Below the pieces are notes generated by a model. That model was not told the DNA's origin and did no database searches. It worked only from the letters and a program-made list of their open reading frames with translations. Position numbers and translations under genes: made by a program. This document shows, piece by piece, positions 1 to 9,404 of a stretch of DNA of 64,000 nucleotides. The stretch is from assembly GCA_963281255.1 (NCBI GenBank), contig OY725498.1, positions 4,588,001-4,652,000 of the forward strand, in the 5' to 3' direction. The DNA comes from Aphrocallistes beatrix (lineage: Eukaryota > Porifera > Hexactinellida > Sceptrulophora > Aphrocallistidae). Numbering within the stretch: position 1 is the first letter of the stretch; every line of letters begins with the position of its first letter.

Positions 1-940
1 ATGATTTGGAGGCAGCTTCCTAAACTCATTTTCTAAATATCCTGTTTGCTTTATGGTCGCGTGAAGTTGTTTCAGGGTGACAGGGCGAGATAGCACCTTG
101 CCCATATATGGAGCGATCTCTCCTTCATCACTGTCGGTATCTACCTCATTCGGCGTGAGCAGTATAATGCCTGCATTGCTACTCGATTGTGAAGGTTCTG
201 ACTGGTGATGAAACGGCATCATTTCACTTCCCACTATGTAGGACATCATTATTTAATATTACATTTAAATAATTTACAGCATAAAAGTCGCTTACCTCCA
301 ACCCCCTCATTCCTGAACATGACATCGTTGTTGCCCTCTATTATTCTCATCACTTCTTCCCCAGCACTGGGTTGAATAATAATATCTTGTGGAGTGAGTC
401 GATTCATCTGGATCTGCTCTCCTGCTCGAGTATCGATTGTATCTCTCGTCACTATGCTTATCCGGGGCTGTCCAGGGAACTCTTCTCCTCGCACTGCTCC
501 TGCGTTCTCCGTCACGTCGAACTATAATGCATCGAAATCAAGAGTTTGTCAACTTTCAGCTGTGGTTGTCTAAAGTTCTAATTGAGAATCATACTGATTC
601 CTATTATCCATATTATTGACAGACAAACTTTGATACACAATCTTGCCGACCGAGCCAATCCCAGTTTTATTATAGTTAAAGGTCGAATCATGATTACCTC
701 GCCTACCTGACGATCATACTGGTTGGCTTCTCTGTTATTCACGTTCACAACGCTATAAGGTCCATGTGGTATGTTATAAGTCTCTGTCTCTGGCTTTTTC
801 CAACAAAAATGGAATGTTAACATGCAGATGAACATAATTATCCACGAAATCATGAGTAGACCAGCTGCTACGATTACTCCAATGCTCCATGGCGGTAGTG
901 TCTGTGAGGGATCGCTAAATTGTATGAATGTCATCTTGAG
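1..940 (-). CDS. receptor-type tyrosine phosphatase, transmembrane/juxtamembrane part (partial)
   Basis: Three exons join in frame: 940-707, 521-296 and 233-1, running off the window. The first holds a short outer segment, one hydrophobic span (about residues 18-41 from the ATG at 934) and a basic stop-transfer. The second and third encode a polar juxtamembrane region. The last residues, ending EFRKLP, match the start of a PTP catalytic domain, where family members read EF..LP. The phosphatase core itself is outside the window. The ATG at 934 sits six bases after an acceptor-like TTTAG, so the exon could instead be internal with ectodomain exons upstream; I found none. Two in-frame donors nine bases apart (after 707 or 698) could add VGE. 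The PTP call rests on a short motif, so it is moderate. Confidence 0.55.
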
Positions 941-1307
941 CTAAATACATGAATATTTAGTTAAAACAATTCCACTATTATACAAATTTATTGTAAAAAA
1001 CTTGGTAGAATAGAGCTCTTATGTTTAAGTTATTCTTTTGTTAGCAGTGCATATAATATTAGATGTTCCCAGTATATATTTGCCTGAATACTATCCATTC
1101 TTGAGCAGTGAACACATTGTTCTGCCTTATCATATTTCACTGGATAACTTGTGGCTCCTATCTTGCTTCGACCACTGTAATTGAGCTTCATCACATAATG
1201 ATATTATACGGTCTCGTTATTGCATTGTTGTACTATGAATATTGATTCAAAGACTGGAAAATTGATACCACAATTTAATAATTTGATCCGTGTATTCTAT
1301 TCAATAG
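941..1307. other. intergenic or intronic stretch, no supported gene
   Basis: AT-rich. It holds a 54-codon minus-strand open frame (about 1191-1027, beginning MKLNYSGRSK) with no recognisable similarity. I could not find the missing 5' part of the laminin-G gene or ectodomain exons for the phosphatase here. Confidence 0.4.
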
Positions 1308-1910
1308 ATTCGATCTTGGCACAGGTAGCGCCACACTTCTGAGCAGACAGACCATTCAACTGGGGAAACCAACGCTCATAAGAGCTAATCGGTAATGAAT
1401 TGTTGAGCATATCTAAGGCCTGCTCTAGAATCCACGGAATTTTTAAGTCACTTTTAGGTATTTCTGCCTAATTAAGAGTACACTCAATTTTCAGGATATT
1501 TGACACTACAACCTAATATATGATTTCATTCCTGGTAAAATTTAGTTTTCTCTTCAAAAATATTTTGCAAACTATAGACATCTGCAGTCAGGAGAGCTTT
1601 ATATCAACGGAGAACTTGAGTCAAGTGGAATTTCTCCAGGCAGTTCAACATATTTCGGTGTAAACACGGATATCTTCCTAGGTTAGTGGGTCTTGTTATA
1701 ACTTGTAATTTAATATTCTACCTAGAATACTAACTTTTTATGACTATTTAAATTCTAGGTGGTGTTCCTAACCACGACCTTATTTCTCCGTTTGGGTCTC
1801 CACAAGGTTTACAAGGTTGTATTGGTTCTTTCCGTGTTGGCTTCCAAACGAACACAATTCCGGTTCCCTTCAGCTCTGCAACATCTGGTATCGACGTTAG
1901 ACAATGTTGA
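1308..1910 (+). CDS. laminin-G domain exons (5' end not found)
   Basis: Exons 1308-1391, 1578-1681 and 1759-1910 splice in frame through GT/AG sites and end in TGA. Together they read as the second half of a laminin-G domain. Visible hallmarks are FDLGTG, then LYINGELE, GVNTDIFLGG, QGLQGCIGSFRV and a terminal Cys just before the stop. LamG modules bind glycans or partner receptors and normally sit in secreted or membrane proteins. The first strands of the domain, a signal peptide and a start codon are not visible upstream, where a phosphatase gene lies on the other strand within 400 bases. It may be the last exons of a gene with a long intron, or a remnant. Confidence 0.6.
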
Positions 1911-2344
1911 TTTTCAATTTTTATTAGAATATTCTTTTGACTTCCGCAATTCTATATAGTATTTACAACTGCAATATTATCTTTCATATATACTAATATA
2001 CTTGTATTTATATTTTCATTTGTGAGGAAGCTCAAATTATTTTGAGGAGATCGAATGAATTAGAAATGATAGCTGCTGACATGCAATGTTTTTTACTTAG
2101 CAATACATTTTCAAGCAATTCACTCTTCTCAGAAACTTTCGATAAAATTGCTTTCTAATGAGTAAAGATTAATTTTGATTGCACTGATAGAATTGGTTTA
2201 ATTAATAATCACGTTGATATATCTATGTATTTATTGCATGTTGAATTAGTTGATGACCATTTTAATATAGGCTTTCTCCTAGTTTACTATTGATTTGATT
2301 TGATTGTCAATTGCAATTATTTCATACTAGTTTAATGAACAGAG
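1911..2344. other. intergenic, no gene seen
   Basis: AT-rich spacer between the laminin-G stop and the HHIPL-like start. No ORF, RNA gene or repeat recognised. Confidence 0.5.
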
Positions 2345-4603
2345 ATGTTACTACTCGCAACCGCCTCCATTCTGTTGATAATATCTTGCATTTATCCAGC
2401 ATTATCTCACCCTCAATGCTTGGACTACCTTCCCCCCTTCCCTCCATCCAAGCCTTCATTCTGTTCTCGTGACTACTCACATCTTTCTTGCTGCTCTACA
2501 CAGCAAGAGTACCGGTTAGCTGCGGAATTTTGGGATAAACTTGTTAGGTACAGTGTGAAGGAGAGAGGCGTTTGTGGTAGGTATATACAAGATGTGGTCT
2601 GCACTAAATGTTCACCGTTTTCAGCTCATATCTTTGACGCTGAAGGCAATACCCCAGCTAGAAATATCCCAGGTATTTGTCCGTCATTATGTTCTAAAAT
2701 ATACGCATTCAACTGCACTGCTATAGTGTTAGAGCTGTTCGGGATTCAAAAACGCGTATTTTCTGATGCAGAGGATTTTTGTAATGAATTTAGCATTAGT
2801 GATGCTGATTACTGTTATCCAAGGGTATTAGAGCAATCAACTAACATCAAATCTGGTAGCAAAACCCCTGTGGGTGGATCCTTTGATAGAGAAGATTGTG
2901 TCTGTGTTAAGGAAATCGCTTCCGGTTTGAAGAACCCTATTGCATTGGTACATGCGAACGATCTTACACATCGCATGTTCGTCGCGGAACAATTAGGCAT
3001 CGTGCATGTAATACTCAGGAATGGAACTATGCTCCCTCAACCTTTCTTGGATATTTCGTCTCTTGTGCTGCTTAGCTCGTATCCGGGGGATGAGCGAGGT
3101 TTTCTCGGAATAGCGTTCCACCCCCACTTCAATAGAAATGGTCGCGTGTTTACCTATTATGCTGCTAAAGTCTCTCCCGCTCGATTTGACGTACACAACA
3201 AACGGACCAACCATGTAAACCGACTCTCACAGTTCACACTGTCCCCTTCTAACCTTAACAAATTGGACGAATCGACTGAAGAAATCATTTTAGAAATATC
3301 TCAGCCAAAATCGAACCATAATGGAGGGTCTTTGTTTTTCGATTTGGACAACTATCTCTACCTCAGTCTGGGGGATGGTGGAGGAGCAGGCGACAATTTT
3401 GGAACGATTGGGAATGCTCAAAATAAATCTAACATCCATGGTACGCTCATTAGGATTGATGTGGACGATGCTAGCACGAGAAGACAAGGACAGAACTATG
3501 GGATTCCTGCATGGAATCCTTTCACTACATCCGATTATGCGAGCGAAAAACATGAGATTTTCGCTTATGGGCTGAGGAATATTTGGCGCTGTAGCATAGA
3601 TCAAGGGGATATGGGAACTGGTGAGGGTCAAGGACGCATCTTCTGTGGGGATGTTGGCCAGGGTCGGTATGAAGAAGTGGATATTGTAGATAAAGGCAAG
3701 AACTATGGTTGGCGAATAATGGAAGGAAATGTTTGTTACAGAGGCTGTCCCTCCACTGTTTCTCCTTTAGAACCTCCTATTATCGCGTACCCACATTCCG
3801 AAGGAAAGTCTGTTATAGGAGGATATGTGTATCGAGGCTGTCTCTTTCCCAGATTCAGAGGGAAGTACATTTTCGGCGATTACACAAGTGGTAGTCTGTT
3901 TTACGGAATTGAGAATTCAGCAACTGGCCACTGGAGTAAGGAGAGTATTTGTCTCGCGGCTGATTCAAGTTGTAAGGGAGGAGGAGTAACTAACTCGTAC
4001 AAATCTGGGATTCTCTCATTCGGAGAGAGTGAATCAGGAGAGATTTACTTTCTATCTACTTCGAATCCGAGTTCTTCTGCACCTGAAGGTTCTCTCTATC
4101 AACTACTAGACCCAACAGCCCGTGAAGAATGTACAGTGTCAGAAACTCCTCCCACTACTCCATACTCGACAAATTGGAACTACACTTCAGTGTGTGAGGG
4201 CTGTGGTCCTAGAGATGTTACCAGCACAAATATCTGCAGCGTAATTAGCGATTTTGTATTAGAAGTAGAGTTTATGGGTCGAATAAGAGATAGCCTCACA
4301 TCTCATGTACACTGGATAGTCACGGTAAAGAACATTGTTCTGCTGCGTAGAGATGGGTTTTGGTACTTGCGTATTGGAGATGTGATTCACTTGAAAGAAT
4401 CGGAAGATAGTACATTCTGTAGATGTCTGAGCTCAGAAGTTATTAATCCTAGCACAGAACAGGCGAGGTCAGGTACTTACTACTTAGTTAGTGGACTTGT
4501 GGAGAGGGGAATTTTGTTATTGGATAGAGGAAGCCTTCTTATTGAGAGTAGTCAGGAACGTCACAAGATTTTTGAGGACTATTTATCTTCATGCTTTGAG
4601 TGA
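2345..4603 (+). CDS. HHIPL-like secreted protein: folate-receptor-like + GSDH propeller + NTR domain
   Basis: Single exon, 752 aa. Order: signal peptide (residues 1-21), Cys-rich folate-receptor-like module (about 24-170), then a glucose/sorbosone-dehydrogenase type six-bladed propeller (about 183-590). Propeller strings include RMFVAEQLG, GFLGIAFHPHF, SNHNGG, SLGDGGG and NYGWRIMEG. This module order is that of Hedgehog-interacting-protein-like proteins. From about 615 the C-terminus (CEGCGPRD, CRCL, GTYYLVSG, LLLDRGSLLIE) looks like a netrin/NTR domain rather than the scavenger-receptor module of HHIPL1. Expected to be extracellular. Enzyme activity is not shown; animal homologues act as binding proteins. 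The ATG at 2345 directly precedes the signal peptide. Family assignment is strong, the NTR call moderate. Confidence 0.85.
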   Translation: MLLLATASILLIISCIYPALSHPQCLDYLPPFPPSKPSFCSRDYSHLSCCSTQQEYRLAAEFWDKLVRYSVKERGVCGRYIQDVVCTKCSPFSAHIFDAEGNTPARNIPGICPSLCSKIYAFNCTAIVLELFGIQKRVFSDAEDFCNEFSISDADYCYPRVLEQSTNIKSGSKTPVGGSFDREDCVCVKEIASGLKNPIALVHANDLTHRMFVAEQLGIVHVILRNGTMLPQPFLDISSLVLLSSYPGDERGFLGIAFHPHFNRNGRVFTYYAAKVSPARFDVHNKRTNHVNRLSQFTLSPSNLNKLDESTEEIILEISQPKSNHNGGSLFFDLDNYLYLSLGDGGGAGDNFGTIGNAQNKSNIHGTLIRIDVDDASTRRQGQNYGIPAWNPFTTSDYASEKHEIFAYGLRNIWRCSIDQGDMGTGEGQGRIFCGDVGQGRYEEVDIVDKGKNYGWRIMEGNVCYRGCPSTVSPLEPPIIAYPHSEGKSVIGGYVYRGCLFPRFRGKYIFGDYTSGSLFYGIENSATGHWSKESICLAADSSCKGGGVTNSYKSGILSFGESESGEIYFLSTSNPSSSAPEGSLYQLLDPTAREECTVSETPPTTPYSTNWNYTSVCEGCGPRDVTSTNICSVISDFVLEVEFMGRIRDSLTSHVHWIVTVKNIVLLRRDGFWYLRIGDVIHLKESEDSTFCRCLSSEVINPSTEQARSGTYYLVSGLVERGILLLDRGSLLIESSQERHKIFEDYLSSCFE

Positions 4604-4877
4604 ATATTATTTAGTTTGTAAGGTTGTTGTCAATATTTACGTAAATACATTTTTGCTGATTCTTCTGTCCATTTTTTTATAATACTACGTATTTGTATTT
4701 ACTCTCAGAGTTTGATTTGTAAGCGGAGTTTGAAACGTTTTCGCTTTCCAATGTAATCATACATACAAGTTTAAATGTAATCATAAATACAAAATAAAAA
4801 TTCGTACATATGACTTCGAATCGATCCGATATAAGACGAAGTAATTGTTATCTTTGAAAACTAGTTTTTTATAAAGA

Positions 4878-5997
4878 ATGGCTAGCAGACTCGTTCCAAC
4901 TCCTGATGACTACTCAGACAACGAAGAAGATTTTCCTTCGCATACGCTCCAACAGACAAGCGACTTAGATGGTAGGTATCCACAGAAAAAATACTACCGA
5001 CAAAGAGCACACGTTAATCCGCTATCGTTGCAAAACCTATTTCCACCTTCGAGTCCAGACAGAGTGAATTGGAGTGAGCATTTTCCAGGTATAGGTGTTG
5101 GAAGGGTGGACTTTCTAGACATTGGCTGTGGGTACGGCGGTCTCCTAATCGAACTCTCTCCTCTCTTTCCAGATAAGTTCATTTTAGGTACAAAATGCGA
5201 CAAGGTGATATATTAATCATACAAAAATATTGTCAATTAAAGGATTATTGTAGGCATTGAAATCCGCATCAAAGTGATGGATTTCGTGAAAGACCGTATC
5301 GCATCACTTCGCGTGGAGAATATAGGCAACTATTTGAATATATCTGTGTTACGGACGAATGCAATGAAGTTCCTACCCAACTACTTTCTCAAAAGTCAGC
5401 TGAGTAAACTATTCTTTCTCTATCCAGATCCTCACTTTAAACGATCCAAGCATAAGTGGAGAATAATCAGTCCCAGTTTGCTTGCAGAGTACGCATACAT
5501 ATTACGCATTGGCGGCATCCTTTATACTGCTACAGATGTGTTGGAGGTTAGTAATGTTACTAACCCAAATGGTTTTTGTTGATAATTAGTTTATAGAAAA
5601 AGTTCTATCATCATTTATGAGCCAAACACAACAATGCACTTCTTGTTAGTTAGTGCACATCGACATTTGGCAAAATTAATTTTGGTGGGCTCGCCTTGGT
5701 GCTTTGATGCACGAGGGTCCCCCATGCATTACATTAATGAATACCATTACCCATATTATATCTGTTCAAAATGATATGCAATATTTTTCTTGATACTTGG
5801 CATAGGTTCATGAATGGATGAAGAAACATTTAAACGAATACCCACTTTTTGAATCTCTAACCAATGAAGAGTTAGAAAAAGATCCCATTATTCCACTCCT
5901 CACCTCTTCTACAGAAGAAGCCGCTAAAGTTACTAGAAACTCTGGACAGCATTATATCGCTTGTTTTACAAGGATTGGAGATCCGAAATCTACCTAA
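4878..5997 (+). CDS. METTL1: tRNA (guanine-N7)-methyltransferase catalytic subunit
   Basis: Exons 4878-5187, 5254-5546 and 5806-5997 join in frame to 264 aa. The protein is the SAM-dependent Trm8/METTL1 enzyme that makes m7G46 in tRNAs with a WDR4/Trm82 partner. Visible motifs are the SAM-binding DIGCGYGG, the family signature [20 protein letters not shown] across the first junction, [16 protein letters not shown] (catalytic/tRNA-binding PDPHFK) and a C-terminal tail. Reading on past the first donor would give [10 protein letters not shown] and a stop, so splicing after FILG is needed to restore the conserved GIEIR. Length fits the family (about 270 aa). The second intron (5547-5805) is longer than its neighbours. 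The gene lies 274 bases after the HHIPL-like gene on the same strand. Confidence 0.95.
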
Positions 5998-6016
5998 TAT
6001 ACTCGTAATAATTATT

Positions 6017-6041
6017 CTCTCTCTCTCTCTCTCTCTCTCTC
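6017..6041. repeat. (CT)n microsatellite
   Basis: About a dozen CT dinucleotides just after the METTL1 stop, in its presumed 3' UTR. Confidence 0.9.
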
Positions 6042-6131
6042 ATATGATTTAATTAATATTTATTTCCTTTTATATATCTTTATGGTAAAAATGATTAGCT
6101 AATAAAGTATATACACCCCTCTGGAAGCTAA

Positions 6132-7941
6132 ATGACTACACATGCCGCGAGTTCAACCATTCTACCACATAATAGTATGGGCAGTCAAGGTCAACTCCCC
6201 AATAGTACGTTCTCTCAAGGTCAAACTCCCAGTAGTACGTTCTCTCAAGGTCAAACTCCCAGTAGTACGTTCCCTCAAGCTCCCAATCAAGGTCAACTTC
6301 CCAATAATACGTTCCCTCAAATTCAACCTCTTAATCAAGGTACACCTCAAAATCAATCAACACCTCAACCCCCATACTATCAACCACAACAAGAAGGAAC
6401 GTTCGCTACACCAGTGGCTATGATGCAACCGCCGTATAATTCAGTGATTGCGGCTGACCCAACTGGCTTAAGAAGATCGATGGGACAAGACCCAATGGAT
6501 AGTGCGTTTCTAATAAATTTGTTTGTTTTACTTGTTAGATTTTTGAATCCACTATTTTTCTAGCTAGCAACAATCGAGTGATTCCTGTAGTTCCATCTGT
6601 GAGAGATCAAGCACTGTTCAACTCATATCCTCTTCTCGATCCATCAACCCAATTCCAGCACCCTTCAAGAACTTATCCACATCAACGTAACATTACATTT
6701 CATATAGTATTAGATACTTATAATTCATTCATTTGGATCAAACTTCCAAAGTAGCAAAATTATGCGGAATGTTTAACTGAAAAGACTCATCACATCATTG
6801 CATTATGATACTTTGTTACTCTTAATCCTGTAGATATTGATTTTCAATTGTCTGTAGCGTATCTATCGGAACAATATCAACTTCGCCCACACACTGCTCC
6901 TCAAACGCCACTAAAACTTATTTTGCGTTCAGAGCCGATTAACCCAATCAATTGGATGTCCCAAACTAGCTTTTGTCTCAAAGACCTGAAGATATTAGGT
7001 GCATATAGCACATACTCAATATGTATTTAGTGTATATCACCCAGTTTTAAAGTTCGATCATAGGGACTCACAATTCCGGATTTTACATGGGAGAACTAAG
7101 GTCTCAACGGTTAGACATCTCTGAACAGTTGAAATGTGGAGTGAGATTTCTTGATTTAGCGTTAGTCCAGTATTATGATGAGATCTACCTGTACCAATTC
7201 AAGCCAATGTTTGAGTTGCAGTGTCCTTACATTACTCTGAGCGAGGTGCTATGGTGTGTGAGGTTATTTTTGGAGGAAAACGTAAACGAAATTATCTTCA
7301 TAAACCTACGCACTATCGAGTCTGATATTATTGACGAACTATTGTTAGAATTGAAGTTTAAAGTGATAAACAAATTTATCTTCGATATCAATGAAATCAA
7401 TTTGGATGTCACTCCAAGTGAGTTTGAAAGAATATTTATATAACTATCTTCACACTATTTAAATTGTTTACTGTTATTCTCTATAGGTGAATTAATCAGT
7501 GATAAGCGCAAAAACATCATCCTTTTCTCAACGGATGCTAAGTGCTTCAGTTTCCTCTGGGCTAAAAATCTGACTTTAGGAATTAGCCAAATTGAAGAGT
7601 TTAAAATACTCAATGATCTTACCAACACCTTGAAAAAGTTTTGGAATAAACCGGTCAGTTCCTTTAGTCAAACATTGCTTACTTTATGCCTATGTTTATA
7701 CATATTTTTTATTGATTAGAAAAATAATTTCGCGAAATCAAAACCGCTGGATCTACGATTCAGTCGCTTTCTGATCGATAGTGTCGGCTACGAAGTTGAT
7801 GCTGACGAACTGTTTTCTGTTTGGAATTCATCTTTGGTAGCAGTAACAGTACCAAGATTCTATTTCTTCACTCTGTGCAGAGTCAATAGCAGAACTTGGA
7901 AGAAGTTTTCCTCCTTGATGCATGCTTATTATACCTACTAA
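6132..7941 (+). CDS. PLC X-domain protein with Q/P-rich N-terminus
   Basis: Six exons (6132-6501, 6564-6686, 6834-6998, 7064-7417, 7487-7653, 7720-7941) keep frame and give 466 aa. The first ~120 residues are low complexity, with repeats of SQGQTPSSTF type. A segment containing NWMSQTSFCLKDLKILGTHNS then opens a PI-PLC X-like TIM barrel (about residues 190-465), as in PLCXD proteins; the first catalytic His is in GTHNS. GVRFLDL matches the GVRYLDL strand. The second catalytic His (in FVH.. of PLCXD) falls on Gln in YLYQFKPMF, so phosphodiesterase activity is doubtful. No signal peptide or membrane span is seen. Probably cytosolic; substrate unknown. Confidence 0.8.
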
Positions 7942-8297
7942 TACTTTTTACTGGCACTATATTTGAATATTTTGGATTTTGAATTACTTGTATATAGCAT
8001 GGACATATAGAAGTATAGTTATGCTGGTTAACAACACGTTATTTGTATATTAGAAGGATTTTATAAATATATAAACGCAATATTTAAGTTACCCCAATGC
8101 TACTTTTTTGGTAACATTATATGTACTACGTCCTTCAACCCACTTGATGCTAAAAATAGTGTACTAAAAATATACACAGGGTTACCAGTATATAAATTAG
8201 TTATATATGTATAACAATTAACTGACGAGTTTTTAGTCAGGATAGTGTGTATACTGTATTTCTTTTTGCCATCTGATTCCCAGTAGATTGTGTGTTT
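7942..8297. other. intergenic, no gene seen
   Basis: AT-rich spacer between the PLC-X and R3HDM4-like genes. No ORF, RNA or repeat supported. Confidence 0.5.
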
Positions 8298-9380
8298 ATG
8301 TCCACTAACGCCGCTAGCTATACAAAGCTCGTGGGGCGACTTCTAAGCACACACATTCCACAGCTCCCTCTATCTCTCCTACACTCGACGATTAATGGTA
8401 AGTTATTCGAGTCAGTTATGATCAAACTGGCTCTTTTATACTTCTTACCTTTTCAGATGATGATATTCCAGATGGACAGGATTCGGTAGCCGAGACAGAC
8501 AGTAACTCTAGTGTCCGTAAAGGAAGATCTAAAAATAGAAATAAAAACCCGGCAGATAGGATCCCACGCCCGTCTTCGTTCCTTTTCAAGGGTACAGGTA
8601 AGAAGTCGAGAGGTCACAGGAGATCTCGTCGCTACGAGAACGCTATGTACCTAGCCACATATGTTGCTGAGACGGAGGAAGATTTCTATAATTTTGATGT
8701 CACTCCTGAGCACAATAATGCGTTCACTCGCTTGCTTCAAGATGCTAAGCAGTTACAAGTAATGACACGTTTCCGCTTATTTTTATAAGTTAATTATATG
8801 ATACCTTCTTTGATAGGTCTGGCAAGAGTTCTTAGAGCTAACTGGGGAGGAACAGGAGAAGATCTTGTTCACTGAAGAAAAGGACTCGAAAGTTCATTCA
8901 GAGAATGAGCCGAAATCCAAAATTGCTACAACGAAGGATCAAGAAACCGCGAGTATACGATTCAGTCAGAGTAGTGGAGAGTTAGAAGTAACAAATGGAA
9001 AAAAATCCTCTCCTAAGAAGAAGAGTAAAACTACCTATGTACCTAATCGAGATCTAAGCTACATTCTAAAAAGACATAACCCTCCTCTCGTAAGTTGGAC
9101 CATTTTACAAATTTTATTTCGTCATGCGACTAATTATTCCAATAAATAGGACACACTGGATTGCATTGAAGATGAGTTGCGAGATATTTTCTCTGATGAC
9201 AGCGATACGGTGCTTATTTACATGGAGACAAGCGGGTGAGTTATTTATTTGTATTGGAAAAGCATATGCCATTAAGTTTAATCGGAATCAATTGAGTGTA
9301 CAACCACAATAATGAATAGGCTTAACTCCGAGGTAAGAAAGAAAATAGAACAAGTGATTTCAACTTCAATTCTTGAGTGA
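8298..9380 (+). CDS. R3HDM4-like protein with eroded R3H domain
   Basis: Five exons (8298-8397, 8457-8758, 8817-9089, 9150-9235, 9320-9380) keep frame and give 273 aa. The middle matches the R3H-associated N-terminal region of R3HDM4: RRYENAMYLATYV, QVWQEFLELTGEEQEKIL, then SYILKRHNPPLDTLDCIEDELRDIF. In the family a nucleic-acid-binding R3H domain with an RxxxH core follows. Here the last exon reads SGLNSEVRKKIEQVIST and stops, so the His of the core is absent and the domain is short. The stop is only 24 bases from the convergent WDR47 stop. Reading through the fourth donor gives an immediate TGA, so an even shorter form is possible. Basic stretches suggest a nuclear protein. Confidence 0.7.
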
Positions 9381-9404
9381 TTATTGTCATTTGCCATTCC
9401 AAGT

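Noticed and set aside
5547..5805. Mobile insert in METTL1 intron 2
   Set aside because: The intron is longer than average, but I found no terminal repeats or target duplication.
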